This document shows, piece by piece, positions 43,865 through 52,588 of a DNA stretch of 64,000 bases. The position numbers and the translations under genes are program-made. The DNA is from Verrucomicrobiia bacterium (lineage in GTDB: Bacteria > Verrucomicrobiota > Verrucomicrobiia > Verrucomicrobiales > DEV007): contig JAUICH010000001.1 in assembly GCA_030427505.1 (NCBI GenBank), positions 775,403-839,402 on the forward strand, in the 5' to 3' direction. The notes beneath the pieces are model-generated. The model was not told the origin of the DNA. It made no database searches and saw only the letters and a program-made list of their open reading frames with translations. How positions within the stretch are numbered: the first letter of the stretch is position 1; every line of letters starts with the position of its first letter.

Positions 43865-46725
43865 TCCTCTCTCCAGTTTTGAAATTTCGCCCGGGCTTCG
43901 TTGATGCCGGGATGTTCCAGGTGACCCATCCGTTTCAGCATGTCCACGAGGACTAAGAGGGAGTCCGACTCGTTGCCACTCGCGCGAAGGATTTCCGCCG
44001 TTCTCAGGTAGGCCTGAGTGGACCAGTCCAAGTGACCGGGGAAATTCGCGTACACGCTGACGTAGATCTTTAGCGCCTCTTTGGGCTGGCCGAGTTCTTC
44101 GACGCAGCGGCCCATCTGAAAGTTCGCTTCAGGCCGGGCCTGCATCCAGCTCCGGTGGCTCAGGTAGTCCTGCCACCAGTCTTTGGCTTCGGCATAGTTC
44201 TTCTGACGAGTCAGAACGCGGGCGCCGCCCAGAGTGGCGTCTTCCAGGAGATCGGGCGGCTGGAATTCCAGCCGGACGCGTTTGAAGTTTTCCAGAGAGG
44301 CATCCAACAAGAGAGAGTCGTCTGAAAGGGCGTCCATCTGTGCGAGGTCCAGTAGCGCCAGTTCCAAGTGTCCGCCGTCCGGTTGGTGTTCGATAACGAA
44401 ATCGTAAAGCTCCCGGGCGCGTTCGAAGTGGCTTTGGGCGCGGTTCCAGCGGGCCAGTTTGACCAGGGCGTAGTTCGGCGTGTTCTTTCGCTCCAGGCCC
44501 AGCTGAATGTCGTAGTAGAGCTGCTGGATGGCTTCTTGGTAGGCGTCACCTTCGCGGGCTTCCAGCATGTCGATCTCGCCCACGGCCAGCCAGGCTTTGA
44601 GGGGTTCCGGGGCCGGACTGGGGGTGGGGAAATGTCTCAGTTTCGCAATTCCTTCGTCAGGAGAATACTGATCGCCCAGGAAACTGAAGTAGGAACCGAA
44701 CAGTTCGCTGAGATGAGGCGTCGTGGTTTCGTTCGCGTGCCGCAGGATGAACGTTTCCAGGGTGGACTCCGCTTCCGCGGCCCGTCCGGTCTGGGCCAGG
44801 GCGGTCAGGGAAGCCGCCAGGGCGTCCAGTTCATGCTGGCTGCCCGCGTGGGTTGCTTTGAACTCGTCATAGTAGGCGGTCACCTGTTCCCAGTCCTGAA
44901 CCCCATCGTGCAGGATCATGAGTTTCCAGAGGGAATAAGCCGCGGTCTCCGCCAGAATGGGGTTCCGGTCCGAGATCTCCTTCCCGGTCAGGTAAGCCTC
45001 GCGAATGTCTTCGAAGGGAACGTCACCCAGGGCTGTGAAGATGTCCCCCTTCAGATTGTGCGCGGCGGCAAGCTCCAGGGAATTGGGGAACTCCTCGATC
45101 AGCCGCAGAGTCTTGGTCAGCGCGTCTTCGAACTCTCCCAGCACATAGCGGCAGAGAGCCGCCTGGTACAGTGCGCTGGAATAGAGTTCCGATTTCGGGT
45201 AGTCCGCCATGAAGGCTTCCAGGATCTCCGCGCCTTCGAGCCACTTGTAGAGCTTTACCTTGGTGGAGCCCAGGTAGTAGCGGCCAGCTTCCTCCCGGCG
45301 CGGCTCGGGGTAGTTCTTCAGGTAGGCGTCGAGTTCTGTTTCGGCTTCAAGATAGCTTTCCAAATGGTAGGCAGAGGCTCCGGTGACGAAGTCCGGCACG
45401 TCCCGGGCCACGGAGCCCACCTCCATGACCCGCCGGATGTCCGTGGCCGTGTCGTAGGCTTCCTGGTACTCCTCCAGCATGAAGATGCTTTCCACCATCA
45501 TGCGGGCGACTTCCGGCATCAGGTCGTGCTCGGGATACTCCCTGAGGAAAGTCCATCCGTGAGAACGCACCTCTTTCCAGAGGAAGAGCTGCACGCAACT
45601 GGCGATGAGGTTGTAGAGTGTCTCGGGCCGTTTCGGGTGCTCGGGAAAGGCTTCAATGAGGTAGTCGAAGGCGGCATACGCGCCCGTGAAGTTCTTTAAT
45701 TGGTAGTGTCCCGAGCCCACCCCCAGAAGCATGGCGGACAGATTGTCCCGGGCGTTTTTCGAGCTTTCCTCGAGTTCGTCGATCTGGGCCTGTAGGCTGG
45801 CCGCGTGCCGGTCGTCCTGCACCGGAATGGTTTTGAGGCTTTTCAGTTTCTCCTCATTGTGGGCGACCAGTTCCTGGGGATTCAGCAGCATGCCGTACCA
45901 CAGGAGGGCGCGCAGGGGATCGTAGCTCTCCAGGGCGTTCCGGGCCAGGAAGGAGAAGACGCCATTTCGCCGCCAGCGGTTGGTTCGCGAGTCCTGCCGC
46001 ACCAGGTACCCGTATTCCCAGACCAGGGCCTGCACTTCGGTGAAGTCCACCTCGCGCGACCAGTCTTCCGCCAGCACCATGAAGGCGCCGCGCTTCATGT
46101 CCAGGTTTACCTTTTCGCTGGTCAGGGCTTTGGTTAGCAGCTCCTTTCCCTCTTTCAGGTCCCCATTGCGAAGGTAGCTCCGGCCCAGGTTGATGCCGAT
46201 GATGTCGGAGCGGACGCGGCCCTCGGTATTTTCCTTCAGGGTGCGCTTGAACATATCTATGGCTCCGGCGTAGTCGCTGGACATCATGAGGCAGATGCCC
46301 CACTGGGCCAGGGAGTGGACGCGAAAGCGGTTCAGCAGCTTGGTCTTGGAAGCCTGGCCGTCCCGGTTCAGAATGTCGTTGGGGAAGTCTTCGTAGCAGG
46401 TTTGGAAGGCATCGATGGCGCTCTGATATTCCTCCCGGCCCATGTGCAGAAGCCCTTTGAGGTAGTAGAAGTGCCCATAGCCGGGTCCCACCACGTCGCC
46501 CGCGTTTTTGCCCCAGTAACGGATGACCCGGTTCACCAGGTCGAGTCCCTCCTCGTACTTCCCGGCGTTCAGATACATGAGCGTCCGGTTGTACATGGCC
46601 GCGAGGTTGGCTTCCGGAGCCTCCTGCGCGTTTGCAGCCGGTGCTGACATCGCCAGATACAGTCCTAGAATCACCGCCACTGGAACGAGGCGGCGAAGCT
46701 GGCTGTCTATCGCATTGGCAATCAT
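43846..46725 (-). CDS. Large exported TPR protein
   Basis: A 959-residue protein from ATG 46725, with a signal peptide (RLVPVAVILGLYLAMSAP) cut near ANAQ. A TTG six codons earlier is an alternative start. Almost all of the rest is helical repeats of the tetratricopeptide type, for example RTLMYLNAGKYEEGLDLVNR and repeated A/Y/F spacing through residue 940. It is presumably a periplasmic scaffold for protein-protein contacts. Similar long TPR proteins follow ExbB/ExbD genes in Planctomycetes and Verrucomicrobia. No enzymatic motif seen. Confidence 0.87.
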   Translation of the reverse strand: MIANAIDSQLRRLVPVAVILGLYLAMSAPAANAQEAPEANLAAMYNRTLMYLNAGKYEEGLDLVNRVIRYWGKNAGDVVGPGYGHFYYLKGLLHMGREEYQSAIDAFQTCYEDFPNDILNRDGQASKTKLLNRFRVHSLAQWGICLMMSSDYAGAIDMFKRTLKENTEGRVRSDIIGINLGRSYLRNGDLKEGKELLTKALTSEKVNLDMKRGAFMVLAEDWSREVDFTEVQALVWEYGYLVRQDSRTNRWRRNGVFSFLARNALESYDPLRALLWYGMLLNPQELVAHNEEKLKSLKTIPVQDDRHAASLQAQIDELEESSKNARDNLSAMLLGVGSGHYQLKNFTGAYAAFDYLIEAFPEHPKRPETLYNLIASCVQLFLWKEVRSHGWTFLREYPEHDLMPEVARMMVESIFMLEEYQEAYDTATDIRRVMEVGSVARDVPDFVTGASAYHLESYLEAETELDAYLKNYPEPRREEAGRYYLGSTKVKLYKWLEGAEILEAFMADYPKSELYSSALYQAALCRYVLGEFEDALTKTLRLIEEFPNSLELAAAHNLKGDIFTALGDVPFEDIREAYLTGKEISDRNPILAETAAYSLWKLMILHDGVQDWEQVTAYYDEFKATHAGSQHELDALAASLTALAQTGRAAEAESTLETFILRHANETTTPHLSELFGSYFSFLGDQYSPDEGIAKLRHFPTPSPAPEPLKAWLAVGEIDMLEAREGDAYQEAIQQLYYDIQLGLERKNTPNYALVKLARWNRAQSHFERARELYDFVIEHQPDGGHLELALLDLAQMDALSDDSLLLDASLENFKRVRLEFQPPDLLEDATLGGARVLTRQKNYAEAKDWWQDYLSHRSWMQARPEANFQMGRCVEELGQPKEALKIYVSVYANFPGHLDWSTQAYLRTAEILRASGNESDSLLVLVDMLKRMGHLEHPGINEARAKFQNWREEWVQKQ

Positions 46726-46761
46726 GTCAGGGAAAGTTTTCAAGAGGAGTGCGTTATCCTG

Positions 46762-48312
46762 TTAGCCCGTTACCGGCAGGTAGCGGTAGTAGACCTCCAG
46801 CATCAGGGCGCACAGACAGGCCCGGTAAACGTCACTGTCGCTGCCGCCGCGTTGTCCCGTCAGGCCGCTGCCTTCTAGGGGCCAACTGCCGTCGCTGTTC
46901 TGCGCGCGGATGATCTGGTCCCGATAGATATCGTTCCATTTCTGCCAGGTGGGTCCGCCATGGTTGAAGGCGGCCTGGGTCATGTAGTACCAGGAGTAGA
47001 GATTGCAGGAGCCCGTTTCGTAGAGGAACTCCCTCTCGCTGAAGTAAAAGCTGAAGCCTTTGGAGACTTGAGAGCGATTTCCGCTGGACAGAAACTGAAG
47101 ACCGAGAATGCCCACACCGGTCAGGCTGTGCTTGTCCTGGCGGGCACGGTAACCGAAACCGCCTTTGTCGCCTTGGCGGCCTGAGATGAAGCGCACGGTT
47201 TTTTGAATGGCGGAGTCCAGTCCGTCGAATTCCATCCGGGTCTCTTTGGCGGCTTTCAGGGCCTGGAATTGCCAGCCAGTGACCGAAAGGTCGCCGGAAC
47301 CGCTCCTGCCGTAGCCATAGACCCAGCCGCCCTCCTGCTGCTGACCCTTGAGGATGATTTCCACGCCTCGGGCAAAGGTCTCTTCCAGGCCTGGCGGCAT
47401 GTTCGGCCCGTCTTTCAGCATGCTGTAGGCTTCACCCAGGGCGTAGGTGGCGATGCCGTGTTCGTAGGGCAACTGCTGCCCCATGGCGGAAGCCATGTGG
47501 CCATGTTGACGTTCGGCGAGTTCGATTAAGAACAGGAGGCCCTTGGTCACCGTCTCGCCATAGCGAGGCGAGTCCGGTGTTTCACAGTGTCCGAGGTAGG
47601 CCAGGAGGGCGAAGCCCGTCATCGCGCCCTGGTATTGAGCGCCCCAAGCGCCGGAGCGCAGTTGTTGGCGCTGCAGCCAGTCCAGCGCCAGGAGGATGGA
47701 AGTTTCCACCTCGGGCGTCCCACCGTTTTCCACCAGCAGACGGGTCCGCTCGCCCGGAATGCAGCGGCCGCGCATGCTGGCCGGGATGCGCGCCATGCCA
47801 GCGCTGCCGCCTCCCGCTCCACTGCCAAAGCCGTATCCGTTGCCCAAGTCTCCAAGACCCAGCCCCAGGGGTTCCGTTGATTCCGTCTTGATCTCTGGCG
47901 TGGCGATGACGGTCTGCGTGTTGGCCCGCATGAGTTTCGAGATCGAGGAAGAAGCGCTGGCCCTCGTTTCCTTGAGCTGTTTGACCGCGCTGAGGCGCTG
48001 CATTTCGAGGTCCTGAGTCCGGTCCGGAGCCACGACCTCGGCCACGATCTGGGGCGCATCTTTCTGGGCCGGCACCACGACCAGAAAGGCGAACCCTATC
48101 AGGATGATCAGGTGAATGACCGCCGCGCAGATCAGCGCCCGCTTCCAACGCTTCCGGTTGGGGTCGTTCTTCTTTTCCCGCTTCTTTCTGGCCTTTTCGT
48201 CCTCCTCCACTTCCGCTGCTTCCGGCATCTGGGCAGTGATGGTGGGTGGTGGTGGCGGTGGCGGAGAAGGGTAGGATTCAGCCTGAGGATCTTCGGGGGG
48301 TTCCATGGCCAA
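46762..48312 (-). CDS. Membrane-anchored protein with prenyltransferase/squalene-oxidase-like toroid repeats
   Basis: A 516-residue protein. The N-terminus is a cytoplasmic Pro-rich run (residues 16-23) and a basic stretch, then a single transmembrane helix at about 59-80. A linker with a short helix and a Gly-rich run (GLGLGDLGNGYGFGSGAGGG) leads to a C-terminal domain (about 200-516). That domain carries repeated motifs of the alpha/alpha toroid (LDWLQRQQLRSGAWG, ILKGQQQEGGWVYGYG, AQNSDGSWPLEG). The catalytic DxDD of squalene cyclases is not seen, so it is likely a binding domain. Its place after two ExbD genes suggests a TonB- or TolA-like energy-transducing partner. Confidence 0.8.
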   Translation of the reverse strand: MAMEPPEDPQAESYPSPPPPPPPTITAQMPEAAEVEEDEKARKKREKKNDPNRKRWKRALICAAVIHLIILIGFAFLVVVPAQKDAPQIVAEVVAPDRTQDLEMQRLSAVKQLKETRASASSSISKLMRANTQTVIATPEIKTESTEPLGLGLGDLGNGYGFGSGAGGGSAGMARIPASMRGRCIPGERTRLLVENGGTPEVETSILLALDWLQRQQLRSGAWGAQYQGAMTGFALLAYLGHCETPDSPRYGETVTKGLLFLIELAERQHGHMASAMGQQLPYEHGIATYALGEAYSMLKDGPNMPPGLEETFARGVEIILKGQQQEGGWVYGYGRSGSGDLSVTGWQFQALKAAKETRMEFDGLDSAIQKTVRFISGRQGDKGGFGYRARQDKHSLTGVGILGLQFLSSGNRSQVSKGFSFYFSEREFLYETGSCNLYSWYYMTQAAFNHGGPTWQKWNDIYRDQIIRAQNSDGSWPLEGSGLTGQRGGSDSDVYRACLCALMLEVYYRYLPVTG

Positions 48313-48330
48313 ACAAGGGGAGGTGAGGGG

Positions 48331-48783
48331 TTAGGGCGAAATGCTGATGTTGTTGATGCCCGCCGCGGCGCAGGCGTTCAGCACGTCAATAAACCGTTGT
48401 TCCACGACGTCTTCGTGGCATTTCAGAACCACCAGGGCGTCGGACTGTGCCAGCCGTGCCGCGGCGGAGTAGCGGGTGAGCCGGTCGGTTAGCTGAGGGA
48501 GGTCGCGTTGTGAAGGGTCGGTTTCCACGGGTTCGCGGTTGACCAGGATCACTCCCGCGGGATCGATTTCGATGTGCATCTGATCGACCTGCACGGGGTC
48601 GCTCTGGACCTTGGCCACACCCGGCAGGGTCATGGACAGGTCGGCCTCTTCCTTCAGAAGCGTGGTGGCGACCAGAAAGTAGATGAGCAAGAGGAAAGCC
48701 ACGTCGATCAAAGGGGATATGCTCAGTTCGGGATCTTCCCTGCCCGCAAAGGGGCTGCTGGATCTCTTGCGCCGGGAGGCCAT
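48331..48783 (-). CDS. ExbD/TolR-family protein (second copy)
   Basis: A 150-residue protein. One transmembrane helix follows a basic tip, with the functional Asp27 in ISPLIDVAFLLLIYF, the proton-relay position of ExbD/TolR. A periplasmic domain follows. It lies 13 bases after the first ExbD gene and 18 before the toroid gene. With ExbB it should form a proton-driven motor in the inner membrane. Two non-identical ExbD genes in tandem are common in this type of operon. Confidence 0.92.
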   Translation of the reverse strand: MASRRKRSSSPFAGREDPELSISPLIDVAFLLLIYFLVATTLLKEEADLSMTLPGVAKVQSDPVQVDQMHIEIDPAGVILVNREPVETDPSQRDLPQLTDRLTRYSAAARLAQSDALVVLKCHEDVVEQRFIDVLNACAAAGINNISISP

Positions 48784-48796
48784 GGAACGGGATTCG

Positions 48797-49225
48797 TTAT
48801 TCGGTTACGTAAGTGGAAAAGATGACCTCATTCACACCGCCCCGCGCGGCGGCATCGATCACGTCTTTGACCATTTTGTGAATGGCGTTGCGGTCGGCGC
48901 GCAGGTGCAGGCGCACGTTGGGTTCGGCTCTCTTGGCGACGGCCATCAGTCCCATCACCTGGTCCAGGGTGTAGGTTTCGGTGCCGGACTCGTCCTTGAT
49001 GGTGCCGTCGGCATACACGTTCAGAATGACCCGGCCGTTCACCATCTTTGGAACTTTCGCTTTCGAGGCGATGGGGATCACCACGTTCGGGTCTTTGGTG
49101 AAGGTGATGAGCCGGGAACTCACCATGAAAAAGATGAGCAGCAGGAACACCAGATCGATCATGGGCGACATATCCAGCTTTGGCGCCCGCGACCCAAACA
49201 GAGTCGTCTTTCCTGTCCGGCTCAT
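48797..49225 (-). CDS. ExbD/TolR-family protein (first copy)
   Basis: A 142-residue protein with one transmembrane helix and the conserved Asp24 in MSPMIDLVFLLLIFFMV, then a periplasmic domain (VRLHLRADRNAIHKMVKDVIDAA) of the usual ExbD kind. It lies 25 bases downstream of the ExbB gene. It differs clearly from the second copy, so the pair may form a mixed dimer in the ExbB pore. Confidence 0.92.
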   Translation of the reverse strand: MSRTGKTTLFGSRAPKLDMSPMIDLVFLLLIFFMVSSRLITFTKDPNVVIPIASKAKVPKMVNGRVILNVYADGTIKDESGTETYTLDQVMGLMAVAKRAEPNVRLHLRADRNAIHKMVKDVIDAAARGGVNEVIFSTYVTE

Positions 49226-49250
49226 GTGACTGGGAAACCTCTATAATAGG

Positions 49251-50135
49251 TCACGAAACGGTCTCTTCCTGCTGGAGGGGTTCGGACTCCGCTTCTTCGG
49301 CGGCGGCAAAGGCGGCCCGGCGCAGACGTTTCAGGAGATCGGCGCCGATGTCTTCGCACTCCAGGATCAATTCCTCAAGGCGGTCGCGGAAGAAGTGATA
49401 GAGAAACATGGCCGGAAGCGCGATGACCAAGCCGCTGGCCGTGGTGATGAGGGCTTCGGAGATGCTGTTGGCCAGCTTTGCCGGGTCATCCATCTTGGTT
49501 TCGCCCAGCGTGCCGAAGGCCTTGATCATCCCGGACACGGTGCCCAACAAACCGACCATGGGGGAGGCCTGGGCAATGATGGAGAAGTAATTGATCATCC
49601 GGGCGCGGCCCCGGTTCGTTTTCTGAGCCGCCTCAGCCATCAGGTCGTTAAGCAGATCGTTGTCCTCCGTGCCGTAGCCGGTTTCCTGAACCTGGTGGGC
49701 CATGGCGGAGACCATTACGCCCAGGGTACTCTTGTCCGCGCTCGCCTTTTCCAGGACGGCTTCGAAATTTCCGGCCTTCATCTCCGCGATCAGTTCTTTT
49801 TTCAACGGCTCCGGGCGGAAGGCTTTGGCCTGCAGATCCATGGCCAGATAAGCCGCGATGCCGATCAGGGCGATGGAAAGCGCCCCAAGAATCCACATGG
49901 ACCAGCCGCCTTTCCCGATCATGCCCAGGAGTGACTTGCCGGCGGTGGATGCCTGGGCTTCGCTGCCTGGATCTGGCGCGAGGTTGTCCGTCAGTCCGGG
50001 GATTGAAAGATCGTCCACCTGGGCCATCCCCACAGGTGGCCCGCTGGGAAACAGGCAGATCAAGATCAAGGCCAGTCCCAGGGGGTATACCCACCTTTCT
50101 GGCCTCCAGGGGTTGTTAGCTAATCTTCCCTTCAT
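49251..50135 (-). CDS. MotA/TolQ/ExbB proton-channel protein
   Basis: A 294-residue protein with an N-terminal signal peptide (GLALILICLFPSG), a feature of ExbB proteins in this lineage. Three transmembrane helices are visible, including MWILGALSIALIGIAAYLAM, IAQASPMVGLLGTVSGMI (the conserved pore region) and ALITTASGLVIALPAMFLY. ATG 50135 is preceded by a near-perfect Shine-Dalgarno AGGAGGT at 50141-50147 on the minus strand. It heads an operon with two ExbD genes, a toroid protein and two TPR proteins. It should conduct protons and power envelope work. Confidence 0.93.
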   Translation of the reverse strand: MKGRLANNPWRPERWVYPLGLALILICLFPSGPPVGMAQVDDLSIPGLTDNLAPDPGSEAQASTAGKSLLGMIGKGGWSMWILGALSIALIGIAAYLAMDLQAKAFRPEPLKKELIAEMKAGNFEAVLEKASADKSTLGVMVSAMAHQVQETGYGTEDNDLLNDLMAEAAQKTNRGRARMINYFSIIAQASPMVGLLGTVSGMIKAFGTLGETKMDDPAKLANSISEALITTASGLVIALPAMFLYHFFRDRLEELILECEDIGADLLKRLRRAAFAAAEEAESEPLQQEETVS

Positions 50136-50149
50136 GGCGCACCTCCTAG

Positions 50150-50184
50150 CTTATAGGGACGCCTTAAGGGGTTGAGAATCTCAA
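50150..50184 (-). promoter_or_regulatory. Possible promoter and palindrome before the ExbB gene
   Basis: On the minus strand TTCTCA (50173-50178) and TATAAG (50150-50155) are 17 bases apart. The -35 overlaps the perfect 13-base palindrome TTGAGA-A-TCTCAA (50172-50184). It lies in the 90-base gap after the kinase gene, so the Exb operon could be transcribed separately from the kinase. Confidence 0.45.
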
Positions 50185-50225
50185 AATCAAAAAGATCGAA
50201 GAGAGCTTCCTTCGAAAATACCGGC

Positions 50226-52307
50226 CTACTTTGGGAAGTAGCGCCGCAAGGCATATTCCTCCAAGGCTAGTATCTCACTTTTTTCCAGAGCCCGGTCGAA
50301 CAGGTTGAGCTCCAGAACATAGCCGGCGAAAACCGGCAGATTGGGCGGCGATTTTCCCCCGGGGATGGCGCCCAGGTGGTAGCGCGTCAGATTCAGCGTG
50401 CCTTTGCGCGCCAGCCCCACCGGGCTGTCGAAGCGCTTGCCATTGTGGAGGGCAATGAACTGCTGCTGGGTGCCCGCGTCCCCATTCCAGACATAGGTCA
50501 GGATCATGAACTGATTCTTGGGCATTTTGGATTCCAGCCGGATGCGGCGGCCGTCCACCATCATCCCCGAAAAGTAAGACCGCGGTCCATACCCGATGGC
50601 AATGGTGCCGTTGGTGCTGCCGGGTTCGTCCAGGTAGAGCAAGTTGCCCCGGCCGCCTTCAGATTTGAATACAATGGAGACCGTCAACTGCGCGCCGCGA
50701 AGATCGTTTTCCAGGGGATTCTTCCCCGTGGTGATCAACATGGTCTTTTGGCTGAAATGCAGCGCGGTGAGAGGTCCCGAGAGGTAGGAGAACTTCTCCG
50801 GTCCCACGGTCTCGAGCTGGGGTAGGGAGTCCTTCCGGTCTCTCGATTTTTCCAGGCGGTGAGAGGGGGCGGCTCCCGGGGCGGCGTTTTGCCAGAGCCC
50901 CACGGTATCCCCCGCCGCGGCGGGAAGATTCTCCTCCATTTGGAACAGGCCGTGTTCCGCCTGATAGCGGGCTTTCAAGTGATCGCTGGTGAAGGGCAGG
51001 GTGGCGAATCGTGCTTCGTGGTCAATGTTGGCAAAGCCGCCCCCTGGAAGGTTGCCGCCGGTGACCAGCGCCATGGCGGCGACACCCGCCACCACGGCCA
51101 CGGCAAGCATGCCGATCCAAATTTTACTGGAACGATTTCGGGCAGGCTCTTTCAGGACGTAGCTGGAAGGACTGGTGGACGTCGTTGGCGCGTTTTCCGG
51201 CGAGGTGTGAGGGCGGACCCGGGAACTTCCCGAGCGGGATGGGTTGGTGGAAGTATGGGGCCGGAGTGACGATGAGCCGGGTTTCGATCTCTGGGGTTGC
51301 TGTGAGCCGGTTCGCGGGCGGATGGACTGGCTGTCCGGTTTTGCCTCAGGCCGGCGGGGAGAGGTAATGTGCGGGCGAGGTCCGCTGGGGCCCCGGGCCG
51401 GTGGCGCGGGCTTCTCCCCGGCCGCTCCCGCTTGAGTGAAGGACAGCGATCCCAGAGTCGGATCTTCGGGCAGGGGAGAGGTTCCCTGCTTCGCCTTCGT
51501 ATAGGCCTCCAGCGCCATCCGGGCGGATGAGGGGCGGTCCTCCGGTTCGCGGGAGATCATCCACATGACCCAGTCCGCCACGGCGGGCGGCAGATCGTCC
51601 CGGATCTCTTTGATGGGTTTCACCCGGTGCTTCAGGTGGTTCTCCATGGTCAAAGCCGCGTTTTCGCCTTCAAAAGGCGGCTTCTGATTCAGACAAAAGT
51701 ACAGGACGCAGCCCAGGGAGTAGAGATCCGTTCGCGGGTCCAGAGGTTTGAGTTCGATCTGCTCCGGGGCGATGTAATCGATCGAGCCAAGGAAGGAACC
51801 GGTCTGGTCCAGGGTCTGGAGGGAGGGTGTCTGGCTGAACTTGGCCAGGCCAAAATCCAGAATCTTGGCCTGGAACTTCCCTGTGGTCAGCCAGTGCAGC
51901 ATGATGTTGCCCGGTTTGATGTCCCGGTGCAGCAGGTTCAGTTCGTGGGCGGTGACCAGGGCGTCCAGCATCTGTTCGACCAGACGGTCGAAGTCCGGAA
52001 AGGTGAGCGCGCCCTTGGAGATGACTTCCTTCAGCGTTTCGCCGCCAATGAATTCCATGACCACAAACGGCCCTTCGTCATCTTCCTCGAAAGAGAAAAC
52101 GGTAACGATGTTGGGGTGTTGAAGCTTGGCCAGCGCGGCCGCTTCCCGGCTCAGCGAGCTTTTGTCCAGCTCGTTCAGATGAGTCTGCTCGATCGGCAGC
52201 AGACGCTTGATCGCAACGTCCCGTCCCAGGATGTGATCGTGAGCCCGATAGACGGCGCCAATACCTCCCCGGCCGACGCGTTCTTTGATCTCGTAGCGAT
52301 CCGGCAT
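50226..52307 (-). CDS. Transmembrane Ser/Thr protein kinase with LamG-like outer domain
   Basis: A 693-residue Hanks-type kinase. Motifs: VGRGGIGAVY (11-20), Lys34 (VAIK), His127-Arg128-Asp129 with KPGN, and Asp151-Phe-Gly. All catalytic residues are present. After a Pro/Ser-rich linker comes one transmembrane helix (about 396-416), then a C-terminal beta-rich domain resembling LamG/concanavalin (VSIVFKSEGG, ILTYVWNGDAGTQ, YVLELNLFDRALEKSEI). The outer domain probably senses glycans or wall material and the inner domain phosphorylates proteins. Located just upstream of, and in line with, the Exb operon. In the divergent 281-base gap 52308-52588 I see only AT-rich sequence and the short palindrome GTTTGCAAAC (52385-52394). 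Confidence 0.9.
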   Translation of the reverse strand: MPDRYEIKERVGRGGIGAVYRAHDHILGRDVAIKRLLPIEQTHLNELDKSSLSREAAALAKLQHPNIVTVFSFEEDDEGPFVVMEFIGGETLKEVISKGALTFPDFDRLVEQMLDALVTAHELNLLHRDIKPGNIMLHWLTTGKFQAKILDFGLAKFSQTPSLQTLDQTGSFLGSIDYIAPEQIELKPLDPRTDLYSLGCVLYFCLNQKPPFEGENAALTMENHLKHRVKPIKEIRDDLPPAVADWVMWMISREPEDRPSSARMALEAYTKAKQGTSPLPEDPTLGSLSFTQAGAAGEKPAPPARGPSGPRPHITSPRRPEAKPDSQSIRPRTGSQQPQRSKPGSSSLRPHTSTNPSRSGSSRVRPHTSPENAPTTSTSPSSYVLKEPARNRSSKIWIGMLAVAVVAGVAAMALVTGGNLPGGGFANIDHEARFATLPFTSDHLKARYQAEHGLFQMEENLPAAAGDTVGLWQNAAPGAAPSHRLEKSRDRKDSLPQLETVGPEKFSYLSGPLTALHFSQKTMLITTGKNPLENDLRGAQLTVSIVFKSEGGRGNLLYLDEPGSTNGTIAIGYGPRSYFSGMMVDGRRIRLESKMPKNQFMILTYVWNGDAGTQQQFIALHNGKRFDSPVGLARKGTLNLTRYHLGAIPGGKSPPNLPVFAGYVLELNLFDRALEKSEILALEEYALRRYFPK

Positions 52308-52588
52308 TGAAATTACTTATAAGATTTATGGAAAATCAAAGATTCCGTTAGTTTAGATCTGTTTCGCAAAGATTAAAAGACCTGGTTTGCAAACATTGCG
52401 GGTGGCTCAGAAGTTTCTGAACAGCACCGGATTAGGGGGCCGTTTGCCACATGATTTCGTCTCCCACCGTCTTTCCGCCGTAACTTCATGCAGGAAACTG
52501 GTTACGTTTTTGACGGCCGATCTTGATTGAACGGAGTTCGAATGTGAGGCATCAAAGACGCAGCTACTCTGCTCCCTACACCGTCTTA

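Noticed and set aside
46762..48312. Squalene-hopene cyclase for hopanoid synthesis
   Set aside because: The toroid-like repeats are present, but no DxDD motif is seen, the protein has an Exb-operon context and a TonB-like anchor.
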